Below are positions 17,891 to 27,833 of a DNA stretch of 64,000 nt, piece by piece. Under the pieces are notes generated by a model that searched no databases, was not told the DNA's origin, and saw nothing but the letters and a program-made list of their open reading frames with translations. Within the stretch, counting starts at the first letter, position 1, and the number at the start of each line of letters is the position of its first letter. The stretch comes from Sporichthyaceae bacterium (lineage in GTDB: Bacteria; Actinomycetota; Actinomycetes; Sporichthyales; Sporichthyaceae): positions 19,495-83,494 of the forward strand of contig DATASX010000108.1 of NCBI GenBank assembly GCA_036269075.1, in the 5' to 3' direction. A program made the position numbers and the translations under genes.

Positions 17891-18921
17891 TGACGCAACC
17901 GAAGCCGACCGCCGGCGCGACCCAGGCCGAACCGACGGCGCCGCTGCTCGAGGTCGCCGACCTGCACGTGGAGTTCCGCACCCGCGAGGGAGTGGCTCGG
18001 GCGGTCAACGGCGTCAGCTACGCGGTGCGGCCGGGGGAGACCCTGGCCGTGCTCGGCGAGTCCGGGTCGGGCAAGAGCGTCACGGCCCAGGCGATCATGG
18101 GGATCCTGGACACCCCGCCGGGCTACGTCACCGGCGGGTCGGTGCGCTTCCGGGGCGAGGACGTCCTGAAGATGTCCGAGGACAAGCGGCGCGCGCTGCG
18201 TGGCCCGGCGCTGGCGATGATCTTCCAGGACGCCCTGTCGGCGCTGAACCCGGTGTTCTCGGTCGGCTGGCAGATCGGCGAGATGTTCCGGGTGCACCAG
18301 GGCCTCGCGCGCCGCGACGCGAAGGCGAAGGCCGTCGAGCTGATGGACCGGGTCGGGATCCCGTCGGCCAAGGCGCGGGTCAACGACTACCCGCACCAGT
18401 TCTCCGGCGGCATGCGGCAGCGGGTGATGATCGCGATGTCGATCGCGCTGAACCCGGCGCTGCTGATCGCCGACGAGCCGACAACCGCACTGGATGTCAC
18501 CGTGCAGGCCCAGGTCATGGACCTGCTCGCCGAACTGCAACGCGAGTCCGGGATGGCGTTGATCCTGATCACCCACGACCTCGGGGTGGTTGCCGATGTG
18601 GCCGATCGGATCGCGGTGATGTACGCCGGGCGGATCGTCGAGCAGGCCGACGCGGCCGACCTGTACGCCAACCCGGCGCACCCGTACACGAAGGGGCTGC
18701 TCGAGTCGATCCCGCGGCTGGACGACAAGGGCCGGGCGATCTCGGTGATCGGCGGTCTGCCGCCCACGCTGACCAACTTGCCCAGCGGCTGTTCGTTCCA
18801 CCCGCGGTGCAAGTACGTGCGCGACATCTGTCGCACGGAGGTCCCTCCGCTGGTGAAGTTCGCCGGCAACCGGGGTAGCGCGTGCCACTTCTGGCAGGAG
18901 GTGGTCGACGGTGGCGAGTAG
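17890..18921 (+). CDS. Oligopeptide/dipeptide ABC transporter ATP-binding protein (DppD/OppD type)
   Basis: A 343-residue ATPase with Walker A GESGSGKS, signature FSGGMRQRV, Walker [13 protein letters not shown] and the H-loop ITHD. The C-terminal oligopeptide transporter extension carries the cysteine-rich motif (CSFHPRC, then CRTEVP..C) thought to hold an iron-sulfur cluster or metal. ATG at 17890 overlaps the previous stop. It drives import together with the DppF-type ATPase downstream. Confidence 0.93.
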   Translation: MTQPKPTAGATQAEPTAPLLEVADLHVEFRTREGVARAVNGVSYAVRPGETLAVLGESGSGKSVTAQAIMGILDTPPGYVTGGSVRFRGEDVLKMSEDKRRALRGPALAMIFQDALSALNPVFSVGWQIGEMFRVHQGLARRDAKAKAVELMDRVGIPSAKARVNDYPHQFSGGMRQRVMIAMSIALNPALLIADEPTTALDVTVQAQVMDLLAELQRESGMALILITHDLGVVADVADRIAVMYAGRIVEQADAADLYANPAHPYTKGLLESIPRLDDKGRAISVIGGLPPTLTNLPSGCSFHPRCKYVRDICRTEVPPLVKFAGNRGSACHFWQEVVDGGE

Positions 18922-19936
18922 TGGCCCCAATGACGAGGTGGTCCTGGAGGTCCGCGACCTGGTCAAGTACTTCCAGCTGACCCAGGGGATTGTGATCAGA
19001 CGTCAGGTCGGTGCGGTGCAGGCCGTCGACGGGGTCAGCTTCGACCTGCACCGCGGGGAGACTCTCGGGCTGGTCGGCGAGTCCGGCTGCGGCAAGTCCA
19101 CGGTGGCCAAACTGCTGATGGGCCTGGAGAAACCGACCTCCGGCCACGCGTACCACGACGGCCAGGACATCTTCCTCCTCGACGCCGCCGCGCACCGGCG
19201 GCTGCGACGCAAGATCCAGTTGGTCATGCAGGACCCGTACTCGTCGTTGAACCCCCGGATGACGGTGGCCGACATCGTCGGGGAGCCGTTCGAGATCCAC
19301 CCGGACGTGGCGCCGAGGGGCGATCGGGCACGGCGGGTCAAGGAACTGCTCGATGTGGTCGGGCTGAATCCGGAGCACATCAACCGGTACCCGCACCAGT
19401 TCTCCGGCGGGCAACGGCAGCGGATCGGCATCGCCCGCGCGCTCGCGCTACGGCCGGAGATCATCATCTGCGACGAGCCGGTCTCCGCGCTCGACGTCTC
19501 GATCCAGGCCCAGGTGATGAACCTGCTGGAGCAACTGCAGGAGGAGTTCGGGCTGTCCTACCTGTTCATCGCCCACGACCTGTCCGTGGTCCGGCACCTG
19601 TCCGACCGAGTCGCGGTGATGTACCTGGGCCGGATCGTCGAGATCGGCACGGACGTCGAGATCTACGAGCACCCGACGCACCCGTACACGCAGGCGTTGC
19701 TCTCGGCGGTGCCGGTGCCCGACCCGACCTTGCGGGGCCGGCGGGAGGTGATCCGGCTGACCGGGGACGTGCCCAGCCCGGCCGACCCGCCCTCGGGCTG
19801 CCGGTTCCGGACCCGCTGCTGGAAGGCGCAGGACAAGTGCGCAACCGAGGTGCCGGAGTTGGTGGAGCGCCTGGCCCGCCACCCGAGCGCCTGCCACTTC
19901 GCCGAGGAGCGTGTGGTCATCGCGCCCGCAGGCTGA
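18911..19936 (+). CDS. Oligopeptide/dipeptide ABC transporter ATP-binding protein (DppF/OppF type)
   Basis: A 341-residue ATPase with Walker A GESGCGKS, signature [15 protein letters not shown], Walker [15 protein letters not shown] and H-loop IAHD. The C-terminal extension again has spaced cysteines ([14 protein letters not shown]). The GTG start overlaps the previous gene by 11 bp, so the five transporter genes are tightly coupled. It converges on the MFS gene with only 3 bp between the stops; the junction CTGACGGTCAG is palindromic. Confidence 0.93.
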   Translation: MASSGPNDEVVLEVRDLVKYFQLTQGIVIRRQVGAVQAVDGVSFDLHRGETLGLVGESGCGKSTVAKLLMGLEKPTSGHAYHDGQDIFLLDAAAHRRLRRKIQLVMQDPYSSLNPRMTVADIVGEPFEIHPDVAPRGDRARRVKELLDVVGLNPEHINRYPHQFSGGQRQRIGIARALALRPEIIICDEPVSALDVSIQAQVMNLLEQLQEEFGLSYLFIAHDLSVVRHLSDRVAVMYLGRIVEIGTDVEIYEHPTHPYTQALLSAVPVPDPTLRGRREVIRLTGDVPSPADPPSGCRFRTRCWKAQDKCATEVPELVERLARHPSACHFAEERVVIAPAG

Positions 19937-19939
19937 CGG

Positions 19940-21298
19940 TCAGGACAGCGGGCGCAGTTCCTCCGCCTCGACCCGCACGGGGACCGGGGCCAGCTGGGGG
20001 GGCGGCTCGATGGAGATGCTGGGCAGCGGGCGGCGGTGCTGGCCGGCGGCCTTGCCGTAGAGGATCCCGGCCAGGGCGTAGAGCACGCTGACCGAGATCA
20101 GGATGATGTAGGACTTCCCGGACTCCGGCATCGTCAGCGACGCCACCGCCGCCGAGGCGACGAACGCGCAGTTGAAGAGCATGTCGTAGAAGGCGAACAC
20201 CCGGCCGCGGAACTCGTCCTCGACGTTCTCCTGCACGATCGTGTCCACGCAGATCTTCACGGCCTGTGCGGACATCCCGATCACGAACGAGCCGAGCACG
20301 ATCGGCGGGGCCTCGTAGGGTACGACCAGCGCGAAGCCGAACACCGCCGACCAGGCCATCGAGACGATGATCCAGTTGGTCTTGCCGATCCGTGGGGTGA
20401 GCTCGGGGGTGATCACCGCGGCCACGAAGTAGCCCAGGCCGCCGGCGGCGAACACCCAGCCGAGGCCGGCCATCGCGGCGTCGCCGTTGGAGCTCGGGTC
20501 GTGGAAGTAGTTCCGGTACAGCAGCAGGGTGGCGATCGTGCCGGTGCCGTAGCAGAACCGCTGGATCGTGATCAGCGCGAGTGCGTTGCGGGCGGCGGGC
20601 CGGTCGAGGACGTGGCGCACGCCGCCGATCATCTCCCCGGCGGTGTGGCGCAGCGCCTGCCGGCAGCCGACGGTCGCGATCTCCCCGTCCGGACCGAGGC
20701 GGTCCGGATGCAGCCGCGCGGCCAGCGCCGCCGCACCGGCGTAGCCCAGGCCGGTGATCACCATCATCGACGTGGAGGAGCGCCACGTCATGTGCAGCAG
20801 CAGCCCGACCGCGCCGCCGGCCATGGCCACCAGCGAGCCCGAGGTGGCCCAGACCGAGTTCGCCATCACCAGGTCGCGGCGGGCGACGACGTGCGGCAGG
20901 GAGGCCGACATCGCCGAGGAGTAGAACCGGCCGCCGGACAGGATCAGCAACGCCGCCAGGAAGATCGGCACGCCCCGGATGCCGAAGATCATGAGCAGCG
21001 TGGTGATCGCGACCAGGACCGTGCGAACCATGTTGGTGCGCACCAGCACGTGGCGACGGCGCCAACGGTCGAGGAACACGCCCGCGAACGGTCCGGCGAA
21101 GCTGTACGGCAGGAGCAGGGTGGCGAAGGTCAGCGCGGCCGCCCCGGATGTCGCCTGCTTCTCCGGGGTGAAGAACACGTAGGACGCCAACGCGACCTGG
21201 AACAGACCGTCCGCGGCGCCGGATGCCAGGCGCGGCGCGAACAGCCGGCGGAAGTCGCGCTGGACGACAACCACGGACAGGTCGGAGGAGAACGACAC
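19940..21298 (-). CDS. MFS transporter
   Basis: A 452-residue major facilitator protein with about 12 hydrophobic segments. The loop motif after helix 2 is FAGVFLDRWRRRHVLVRTN, typical of drug or metabolite exporters. The substrate is unknown. The C-terminal tail is hydrophilic and proline-rich. The GTG start follows TAGCCT by 6 nt with no ribosome site between, consistent with leaderless expression. Its 3' end abuts the transporter operon. Confidence 0.85.
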   Translation of the reverse strand: MSFSSDLSVVVVQRDFRRLFAPRLASGAADGLFQVALASYVFFTPEKQATSGAAALTFATLLLPYSFAGPFAGVFLDRWRRRHVLVRTNMVRTVLVAITTLLMIFGIRGVPIFLAALLILSGGRFYSSAMSASLPHVVARRDLVMANSVWATSGSLVAMAGGAVGLLLHMTWRSSTSMMVITGLGYAGAAALAARLHPDRLGPDGEIATVGCRQALRHTAGEMIGGVRHVLDRPAARNALALITIQRFCYGTGTIATLLLYRNYFHDPSSNGDAAMAGLGWVFAAGGLGYFVAAVITPELTPRIGKTNWIIVSMAWSAVFGFALVVPYEAPPIVLGSFVIGMSAQAVKICVDTIVQENVEDEFRGRVFAFYDMLFNCAFVASAAVASLTMPESGKSYIILISVSVLYALAGILYGKAAGQHRRPLPSISIEPPPQLAPVPVRVEAEELRPLS

Positions 21299-21721
21299 AG
21301 ATGGAGGCTATGCGCGAAAACGCCGCCGTGAAGGGCGAATGTCGATGCCGGACGGGAAGAAAAGCGAGTCGGAGCAAGCCCTTGGCGTTGCCCTGACCTC
21401 GCGCTTTACGGCCATGTGGATCTCCCTTGCCGGTCGGTGCATTTCTCACGCGCACGGCGACCGGAGCCGATGTGCGTTGGACGTTGCCCAGGTGCTCGAC
21501 GTTCCGTACCCAGTCTGGGCGGAACCCAATTACGAGTTGGATTCGGCGAGGTGACGATCGACTTCACCGCCGACGAACGTTCGGTACCCGAGAGATCGTG
21601 CCGTAGCCGGGATTGCCCGTCGCTTCCGCGAAATGTGAGCCGCGCCGGCATCGACTTGGTGCGACCCTACGTCCTGCTCGGGCCGGGACGGCGGGCGCGG
21701 CGGTGTCCGACGGCCCGCCGG
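21299..21721. other. Intergenic, no gene supported
   Basis: This gap separates the divergently placed MFS start and the ino1 3' end. A TAGCCT hexamer on the minus strand (21305-21310) is the likely MFS -10. Short open frames on both strands (for example plus 21339-21554) lack ribosome sites and recognisable protein features. The first half is less GC-rich than its neighbours. Nothing else is seen. Confidence 0.4.
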
Positions 21722-21767
21722 ACGCGAAAGGCGCCGCGCCCCAGGAGGGGTGCGGCGCCTTTCGCGT
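21722..21767 (-). terminator. Strong hairpin terminator after ino1
   Basis: A perfect 16-bp stem (ACGCGAAAGGCGCCGC and its complement) surrounds a 14-nt loop, starting 12 nt beyond the ino1 stop. Confidence 0.85.
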
Positions 21768-21779
21768 TGTCCGTGGCGG

Positions 21780-22859
21780 TTACCGCTCGACCTGTCCCTT
21801 GATGAACGCCTCGACGGCGCGGTGGCACTCGTCGTCCGCGTACTGCTCCGGCGGTGACTTCATGAAGTAGCTCGACGCCGACAGCAGTGGGCCGCCGATG
21901 CCACGGTCCAGGGCGATCTTCGCCGCACGCACCGCGTCGATGATGACGCCGGCGGAGTTCGGGGAGTCCCAGACCTCCAGCTTGTACTCCAGGTTCAGCG
22001 GGGTGTCGCCGAAGGAGCGGCCCTCGAGGCGGACGTAGGCCCACTTGCGGTCGTCGAGCCACGGCACGTGGTCCGACGGGCCGATGTGGACGTCGGCGTT
22101 GCGCATCTCGTGCGGGATCTGCGAGGTGACCGACTGGGTCTTCGAGATCTTCTTGGACTTCAGGCGCTTGCGCTCGAGCATGTTCTTGAAGTCCATGTTG
22201 CCGCCGAAGTTCAGCTGGTACGTGCGCAGCAGCTCGACGCCGCGGTCCTCGAACAGCTTGGCCATGACGCGGTGGGTGATCGTGGCGCCGACCTGGGACT
22301 TGATGTCGTCGCCGACGATCGGGACCCCGGCGTCGGTGAACTTCTGCGCCCACACCGGGTCCGAGGCGATGAACACCGGCAGCGCGTTGACGAAGGCGAC
22401 CTTCGCCTCGAGGCAGCACTCGGCGTAGAACTTGTCGGCCAGCTCCGAACCCACCGGCAGGTAGGAGACGAGCACGTCGACCCGAGCGTCCCTCAGGACC
22501 TTGACGACGTCGACCGGCTGCTCGTCGGACTCGTCGACCATCTCGAGGTAGTACTCGCCGAGGCCGTCGAAGGTGTGGCCGCGCGAGACGGTCACGCCGG
22601 TCGGCGGGACGTCGGCGAACTTGATGGTGTTGTTCTCGCTGGCGCCGATGGCGTCGGCCAGGTCCTGCCCGACCTTCTTCGCGTCGACGTCGAACGCGGC
22701 GACGAACTCGACGTCACCGACGTGGTACTCCCCGAACTGCACGTGCATGAGACCCGGCACACGCTGCGCGGGGTCGGCGTCCTTGTAGAACTCGACGCCC
22801 TGAACCAACGATGCGGCACAGTTTCCGACGCCGACGATTGCTACGCGTACCGAACCCAT
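21780..22859 (-). CDS. ino1: Inositol-3-phosphate synthase
   Basis: A 359-residue actinobacterial-type myo-inositol-1-phosphate synthase, which turns glucose 6-phosphate into inositol 3-phosphate using NAD. The Rossmann motif is [16 protein letters not shown] near the N-terminus. The catalytic core includes [15 protein letters not shown] and [12 protein letters not shown]. Inositol feeds mycothiol and phosphatidylinositol synthesis, fitting the mycothiol-type proteins elsewhere in the window. ATG at 22859 follows AGGAG. The padR gene directly upstream on the same strand is the probable local regulator. Confidence 0.97.
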   Translation of the reverse strand: MGSVRVAIVGVGNCAASLVQGVEFYKDADPAQRVPGLMHVQFGEYHVGDVEFVAAFDVDAKKVGQDLADAIGASENNTIKFADVPPTGVTVSRGHTFDGLGEYYLEMVDESDEQPVDVVKVLRDARVDVLVSYLPVGSELADKFYAECCLEAKVAFVNALPVFIASDPVWAQKFTDAGVPIVGDDIKSQVGATITHRVMAKLFEDRGVELLRTYQLNFGGNMDFKNMLERKRLKSKKISKTQSVTSQIPHEMRNADVHIGPSDHVPWLDDRKWAYVRLEGRSFGDTPLNLEYKLEVWDSPNSAGVIIDAVRAAKIALDRGIGGPLLSASSYFMKSPPEQYADDECHRAVEAFIKGQVER

Positions 22860-22898
22860 AACTGGGCGCTCCTGTCCTGGGAATGCTATTTGCGAGAA

Positions 22899-23471
22899 CT
22901 ACTGGGTGGGGTGTGTTGCGCGCTCGGTCGCGATCAGCTCGTTGAGCCACCGGACCTCACGTTCGACCGATTCCAAACCGTGGCGGTGCAGTTCGCGGGT
23001 GTAGTTGTCGACCCTCTCGGCCGCGCGTGCCGCGCGGGTGTTGTTCAGGTGGGCCATCGCGTCCGCCCGTTCCTCCAGGCGGCGGCGCCGACCTTCCAGG
23101 ATCCGCAGCCGCACCGCGGCCTCGGTCCGACCGAAGAACGCGAACCGGATGCCGAAGCTGTCGTCGTCCCATTCCTCGGGGCCGCACGCACTGATCAGCT
23201 CGGCGAAGTGGTCCTTGCCCTCGGCGGTCAGCTTGTAGACGATCTTCGCTCGCTTGCCCGCCAGCGGCGGAGCCGGCTCGGCCGGGCTCTCCTCGGCGAT
23301 CCAGCGCGCCGCCACCAGCGACTTCAGGCACGGGTACAACGATCCGTACGAGATCGCACGTAGGGTTCCGAGCAACGCGTTGAGGCGCTTGCGCAGTTCG
23401 TAACCGTGCATCGGCGACTCGTGCAGCAGTCCGAGGACGGCGAGCTCGAGCACACCGCTGCGCTTGCTCAT
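22899..23471 (-). CDS. PadR family transcriptional regulator
   Basis: A 190-residue PadR regulator. The winged-helix domain covers residues 6-85 (LELAVLGLLHESPMHGYELR, then ISYGSLYPCLKSL), followed by a charged helical dimerisation region (RRRRLEERADAMAHLNNTRA). ATG at 23471 follows GAGGCGG. It precedes ino1 by 39 bp, so the two are probably one transcript. Two tandem palindromes just upstream are the likely autoregulatory operator. The PBP gene is divergent and could share control. The same padR-ino1-PBP order exists in Streptomyces. Confidence 0.92.
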   Translation of the reverse strand: MSKRSGVLELAVLGLLHESPMHGYELRKRLNALLGTLRAISYGSLYPCLKSLVAARWIAEESPAEPAPPLAGKRAKIVYKLTAEGKDHFAELISACGPEEWDDDSFGIRFAFFGRTEAAVRLRILEGRRRRLEERADAMAHLNNTRAARAAERVDNYTRELHRHGLESVEREVRWLNELIATERATHPTQ

Positions 23472-23491
23472 CCGCCTCCCTCGGTGCACCG

Positions 23492-23518
23492 TTCGATGTA
23501 TCGAATCGATATATCGAA
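23492..23518. promoter_or_regulatory. Tandem palindromic operator, probably for PadR
   Basis: TCGATGTATCGA (23493-23504) and TCGATATATCGA (23506-23517) stand 13 bp apart, little more than one helical turn. They are AT-rich in a very GC-rich genome and lie 21-46 bp before the padR start. PadR regulators commonly bind ATAT-centred dyads in their own promoters. Confidence 0.7.
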
Positions 23519-23831
23519 GCCAATCACATCGCGGGAAGATCGGCAAACCGGCACGCCGTGTCGAACGCCACCCTGCGCCGGTTCGTCGCTCGATTCTGGG
23601 TATGCAGCAGACGTATGCACTGGTCAAGGCGTTGCTTGCGGGCACAGCCTCTTGTGCACCGGATTGGTCAAGGGCGATTCGTCCCAAGTTGGGCGGCGTA
23701 CTGTGCCGGTTGGTACTGAGTGCCCGAGAGCAGCCCAATTTGCAGGTCTGAAGTCTCTGTAGAACGGGCTGCTTTCGTTCGCATCAGTACTGTGCTGCGT
23801 CAGTGTTCGCGTCGCCGGGAGTCCACACCAG
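23519..23831. other. Intergenic between padR operator and PBP gene
   Basis: This should hold the promoter of the PBP gene. TACTGT occurs twice within repeated GTACTG-type words (around 23700 and 23790), but no clear -35/-10 pair can be named. No gene is seen. Confidence 0.3.
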
Positions 23832-26399
23832 ATGAAGCTGTTCGGGCGCGGGAGATCGAAAGCGGTCCCCGCCAGTGGCCCGTTGCACTCCGACGACGAC
23901 CAGTGGTTCCGGCCGCTGGAGTCCGACGAGAAGTCGCGGGGCAAACTGCTGCGACGCAGGATCCCGGTGACCGCGCCGGCCGGTCCGAGGGCGGGGTCGG
24001 AGAGTTCCACCGACGTCACCGGGCCGATCGCCGCGCCGATCCCGGCCGCGGACGCCCCGACCGAGTCGATCCAGATCCCGCCGGACTGGCGCGACGCGAC
24101 GGCTCAGCTGCCCCGGGTGAAGGTCGCTCCGACACCGGAGCTCGAGACTGAGCCGGGTGCCGACGGCCCGCCGCCCGCCCCGGTCCCGACCAAGGGCCGG
24201 CCGCGGCGGCGGCGTTGGCTGCGCCGGCTGGCCTGGGGCTCGCTGGTCGTGTTCGCCGGGCTGTTCGTCGCGATCCTGTTCGTGTACTCCCGGATAGACA
24301 TCCCGAACCCGAACGACAGTGCGTTGCGCCAGACCACCCGGATCTACTTCGGCGACACCGGCAAGGAGATCGGCCGGTTCGGTGAGGTCAACCGGGTGGC
24401 CGTCCCGCTCGACAAGGTGCCGCAGCCGCTGCAGCAGGCCGTGCTGGCTGCGGAGAACCGGAACTTCTACAACGACAACGGCGTCTCGCCGACCGGCATC
24501 ATGCGCGCCTTCTGGAACAACCTGCACGGCGGCAACGAGCAGGGCGGTTCGACGATCACCCAGCAGTACGTGAAGAACTATTACTTGACCCCGGCGCGGA
24601 CGTTCAAGCGGAAGATCCGCGAGGCGCTGCTGTCGATCAAGATCGACCAGAAGCTGTCGAAGAAGCAGATTCTCGAGGACTACCTCAACACCATCTACCT
24701 GGGCCGCGGCGCGTACGGGGTCCAGGCGGCGGCCAAGGCCTATTTCAACACCGACGTGCAGAACCTGACCCCGGCCCAGGACGTCGTGCTGGCCTCGGTC
24801 ATCCGGGCGCCGGCGCGCTACTCGGCCAACACTACGGCCGGGCTCACGGCGCTGAAGGCCCGCTGGTCCTACGTCGCCGACTCGATGGTCGGAACCGGCG
24901 CGCTTAAGCCCGACGACCGCAAGGCGTTGGTGTTCCCGGCGATCGGGAAGCAGTCGCTGATCACCAACCAGTACGCCGGGCAGAACGGCTACATCCTCAC
25001 CGCGGTCCGGGCGGAGCTGAAGGACCGCGGCCTGTCCGACGAACAGATCGACAACGGCGGTCTGCGGGTCTACACGACCATCGACCCGAACGCCGAGGCC
25101 GCCGCGGTCGCAGCGGTGAACCAGGAGTACCCGACCAAGGACAACAAGGGTCTGCGGGTCGGCCTGGTGTCGATCGACCCGAAGACCGGTCGAGTCATCG
25201 CGATGTACGGCGGCAAGAACTTCCTAGGCAAGGACAAGTACGCCCAGGTGAACGCCGCGCTGTACCCGATCCAGCCCGGGTCGACGATGAAGATCTTCAC
25301 CACGGCGACGCTGTTGGAGAACGGCTACACGATGACCAGCGACTGGGACGGCGACTCGCCGGCGAAGTTGCCGCACTCGCCGTCGGTCCGTAACGAGTTC
25401 CACAAGAGCTTCGGGTCGGTGACGCTGCAGGAGGCGTTGGACAAGTCGATCAACACCGCGTTCGCCCGCGCCGCGGTGAAGGTCGGCCCGGCCCGGATCC
25501 GGCAGCTGATGGTGCGGGCCGGCATCCCGGACGACTCGCCAGGCCTGGAGACCAACGCCCGAATCACGCTCGGTATCGCCTCGATCCGGCCTATCTACAT
25601 CGCCGACGCGCTGGCCACGATCTGCAACGGCGGTGTCCACAACGAGCAGCACATCGTGGACAAGGTGCTCGGCCCCAACGGCGGCGAGGTGCCGCTGCGC
25701 AAGCCGGACACCTCCGCCTCGCCGGTGATCCCGCCGGACATCGCCTACCAGACGATCAAGGCGATGGAGGACGTCGTCGAGCACGGCACCGGTACCGCGG
25801 CCAAGAAGCTGGGCCGCCCGGTCGCCGGCAAGACCGGCACCCACCAGAACCTGACCGCGTGGTTCAGCGGCTGCACCCCGCAGTTGGCGACCTCGGTCGA
25901 CTACTTCAAGGGCGACGGCCTGACGTCGCTGGACGGCACCGGCGGCCTGCCCACCTTCTACGGCGCCGTCTACCCGACCAAGACCTTCACCACGTACATG
26001 AAGGGCGCGTTGAAGGGCGTGCCGACCGCGGACTTCCTGGCGCCGGTCTCCTCCTCGACTTCCGCGGCGCCGGCCAACCCGTACGACACCTCCAGCGGTG
26101 TGCAGAACACGCCGCAGGTCAGCGCGTCGGACCAGCCCACGTTCCCGACGTTCGACACCGGGCCGGACTCCTACACCCCGCCGCCCTCGGCGACTCCGAC
26201 GCCGAGTTCGACCGGTGCTCCGAATGCCAAGCCGAATGCCAAGCCGAAGATCGCGAGCACCTCGGCGCCGGCGGCCGTCCACAAGGCGGCCCAGTGCACC
26301 AACGACCCCACGAAGCAGAGTGCGTCCACCCCGTTCAGCCCGCAGTGCTCGTCCGACGGCCGAGAACGGACCAAACCGCAGGACGTCGCACCGAACTGA
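23832..26399 (+). CDS. Class A penicillin-binding protein (transglycosylase/transpeptidase)
   Basis: An 855-residue bifunctional PBP. A cytoplasmic tail is followed by one membrane anchor (WGSLVVFAGLFVAILFVYS). The GT51 glycosyltransferase domain includes AAENRNFYNDNGVSPTG, QGGSTITQQYVKN and LNTIYLGRGAYGVQAA. The transpeptidase domain shows all three motifs: STMK (catalytic Ser), SIN and KTGT. An unusual Pro/Ser/Thr/Ala-rich tail of about 110 residues ends the protein. In the GT51 motif the common EDR is ENR, which also occurs in other actinobacterial PBPs. The ATG has GGGAG upstream. Confidence 0.95.
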   Translation: MKLFGRGRSKAVPASGPLHSDDDQWFRPLESDEKSRGKLLRRRIPVTAPAGPRAGSESSTDVTGPIAAPIPAADAPTESIQIPPDWRDATAQLPRVKVAPTPELETEPGADGPPPAPVPTKGRPRRRRWLRRLAWGSLVVFAGLFVAILFVYSRIDIPNPNDSALRQTTRIYFGDTGKEIGRFGEVNRVAVPLDKVPQPLQQAVLAAENRNFYNDNGVSPTGIMRAFWNNLHGGNEQGGSTITQQYVKNYYLTPARTFKRKIREALLSIKIDQKLSKKQILEDYLNTIYLGRGAYGVQAAAKAYFNTDVQNLTPAQDVVLASVIRAPARYSANTTAGLTALKARWSYVADSMVGTGALKPDDRKALVFPAIGKQSLITNQYAGQNGYILTAVRAELKDRGLSDEQIDNGGLRVYTTIDPNAEAAAVAAVNQEYPTKDNKGLRVGLVSIDPKTGRVIAMYGGKNFLGKDKYAQVNAALYPIQPGSTMKIFTTATLLENGYTMTSDWDGDSPAKLPHSPSVRNEFHKSFGSVTLQEALDKSINTAFARAAVKVGPARIRQLMVRAGIPDDSPGLETNARITLGIASIRPIYIADALATICNGGVHNEQHIVDKVLGPNGGEVPLRKPDTSASPVIPPDIAYQTIKAMEDVVEHGTGTAAKKLGRPVAGKTGTHQNLTAWFSGCTPQLATSVDYFKGDGLTSLDGTGGLPTFYGAVYPTKTFTTYMKGALKGVPTADFLAPVSSSTSAAPANPYDTSSGVQNTPQVSASDQPTFPTFDTGPDSYTPPPSATPTPSSTGAPNAKPNAKPKIASTSAPAAVHKAAQCTNDPTKQSASTPFSPQCSSDGRERTKPQDVAPN

Positions 26400-26453
26400 T
26401 CGGAACCGGCGTGCGGTGCGCGGGCGACTGCGAGGCGTACGCAACGATGGGGT

Positions 26454-27833
26454 GTGCAACGGGGAACAGTGACAGGAGCTACGACCACGGTCCTGCCGAC
26501 TCGCGATGACGCGACGCTGCAGTGCGCCGCCGAGGTGCTGGGGGGTCCGGCCGGCCGACGCGTCGCCCCCGGGCGTAGTTGGTGGAATCCGCTGCGGATT
26601 CTGCTCGCGCTGGCGGTGCTCTCGATGGCGCTGGGGGTGGTCGAACGCGATCCGTGCCAGGCGCACGCGTGGAGTCGGTCCGACGGCCAGCAGTACGCGC
26701 ACGTCTGCTACTCCGACATCCCCCAGCTCTACCGGGAGCGAGGATTCGCGCAGGGCGACCGGCCCTACCTGGACTCCGGGGACTACCAGCCGCTGGAGTA
26801 CCCGGTCCTGACCGGGTTCTTCATGCAGGTCGCCGCAGTGATCACCAGGCCACTGGCCGGTGCCGGGATCGACGCTCAGGCGGTGCGGTTCTACGACGTC
26901 AACGCGGTGCTGCTGGGGCTGGCCGGACTGGTCCTGGTGGGAGCCACGGTCCTGCTTGCCGGGCGAAGACCTTGGGACGCCCTGGCGTTGGCCGCGTCCC
27001 CGGTGCTGGCGTTGGACGCCACGATCAACTGGGACCTGTTCGCGGCCGGGCTGACCGGTGTCGGGATGGTCGCCTGGTCGCGCCGTAGACCCGGGTGGGC
27101 CGGCGTCTGGTTGGGCCTGGCGGTCTCGGCGAAGCTCTATCCGATCGTGCTGCTGGTGCCGCTCGGGTTCCTGTGCCTGCGGACGCGGCAGACGGCCGTG
27201 TTCGCCCGGACCGTCGCGTTCGCGGCCGCGGCCTGGGCTGTGGTGAACGTGCCGATCGTGCTGGTGGCGCCGACCGCCTGGCGGGAGTTCTACACGTTCA
27301 ACGCGCACCGCGGCGCCGACTTCGGTTCGATCTGGTTCGCGTTGGACAAGGCCGGGCACCCGGTGGGCGCCCTGAACCTGATCAGCGGTGCGTTGACCGC
27401 CCTGGGCCTGCTGGCCGTCGGGCTGCTGGCGCTGTGGGCGCCGACCCGGCCGCGGTTCGCGTCGCTGGCGTTCCTGGCGGTGGCCGTGTTCGTGATGGTG
27501 AACAAGGTCTGGTCCCCGCAGTACGACCTGTGGCTGCTGCCGCTGGCGGTGCTGGCCCGGCCCCGGTTGCGCGACCTGGCAATCTGGCAGTCCGGTTCGG
27601 TCGTCTACTTCATCGGGGTCTGGCTCTACCTGCTCGGCGGCTACGACCGCGGGTTGTCGCAGGGCGGGTACGACGTCGTGCTGGTGCTGCACCTGTTCTG
27701 CCTGCTGTGGCTGGTCGGCGTGGTGGTGCGCGACGTGATCCAGCCGGACTGCGACCCGGTGCGCGCCTCCGGGGTCGAGGACCCGACGGCCGGTCTGCTC
27801 GCGCCTGCGACCCCGACGGCGGTGCTCGCATGA
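26454..27833 (+). CDS. GT87-type membrane glycosyltransferase (DUF2029)
   Basis: A 459-residue protein with about ten hydrophobic segments resembling actinobacterial alpha-mannosyltransferases that use polyprenyl-phosphate mannose. Features include the outer acidic segment PYLDSGDYQPLEYPVLTGFF, the ATINWDLFAAGL segment and the late VNKVWSPQYDLWLLPLAV motif. Its TGA overlaps the ATG of the next gene (ATGA), so the two glycosyltransferases are coupled. It follows the PBP by 54 bp. GTG at 26454 was taken as start; GTG at 26469 is possible. Acceptor unknown. Confidence 0.8.
   Translation: MQRGTVTGATTTVLPTRDDATLQCAAEVLGGPAGRRVAPGRSWWNPLRILLALAVLSMALGVVERDPCQAHAWSRSDGQQYAHVCYSDIPQLYRERGFAQGDRPYLDSGDYQPLEYPVLTGFFMQVAAVITRPLAGAGIDAQAVRFYDVNAVLLGLAGLVLVGATVLLAGRRPWDALALAASPVLALDATINWDLFAAGLTGVGMVAWSRRRPGWAGVWLGLAVSAKLYPIVLLVPLGFLCLRTRQTAVFARTVAFAAAAWAVVNVPIVLVAPTAWREFYTFNAHRGADFGSIWFALDKAGHPVGALNLISGALTALGLLAVGLLALWAPTRPRFASLAFLAVAVFVMVNKVWSPQYDLWLLPLAVLARPRLRDLAIWQSGSVVYFIGVWLYLLGGYDRGLSQGGYDVVLVLHLFCLLWLVGVVVRDVIQPDCDPVRASGVEDPTAGLLAPATPTAVLA

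Noticed and set aside
21339..21802. Small ORFs in the MFS-ino1 gap
   Set aside because: No ribosome sites or protein features; one crosses the ino1 terminator and 3' end in antisense.
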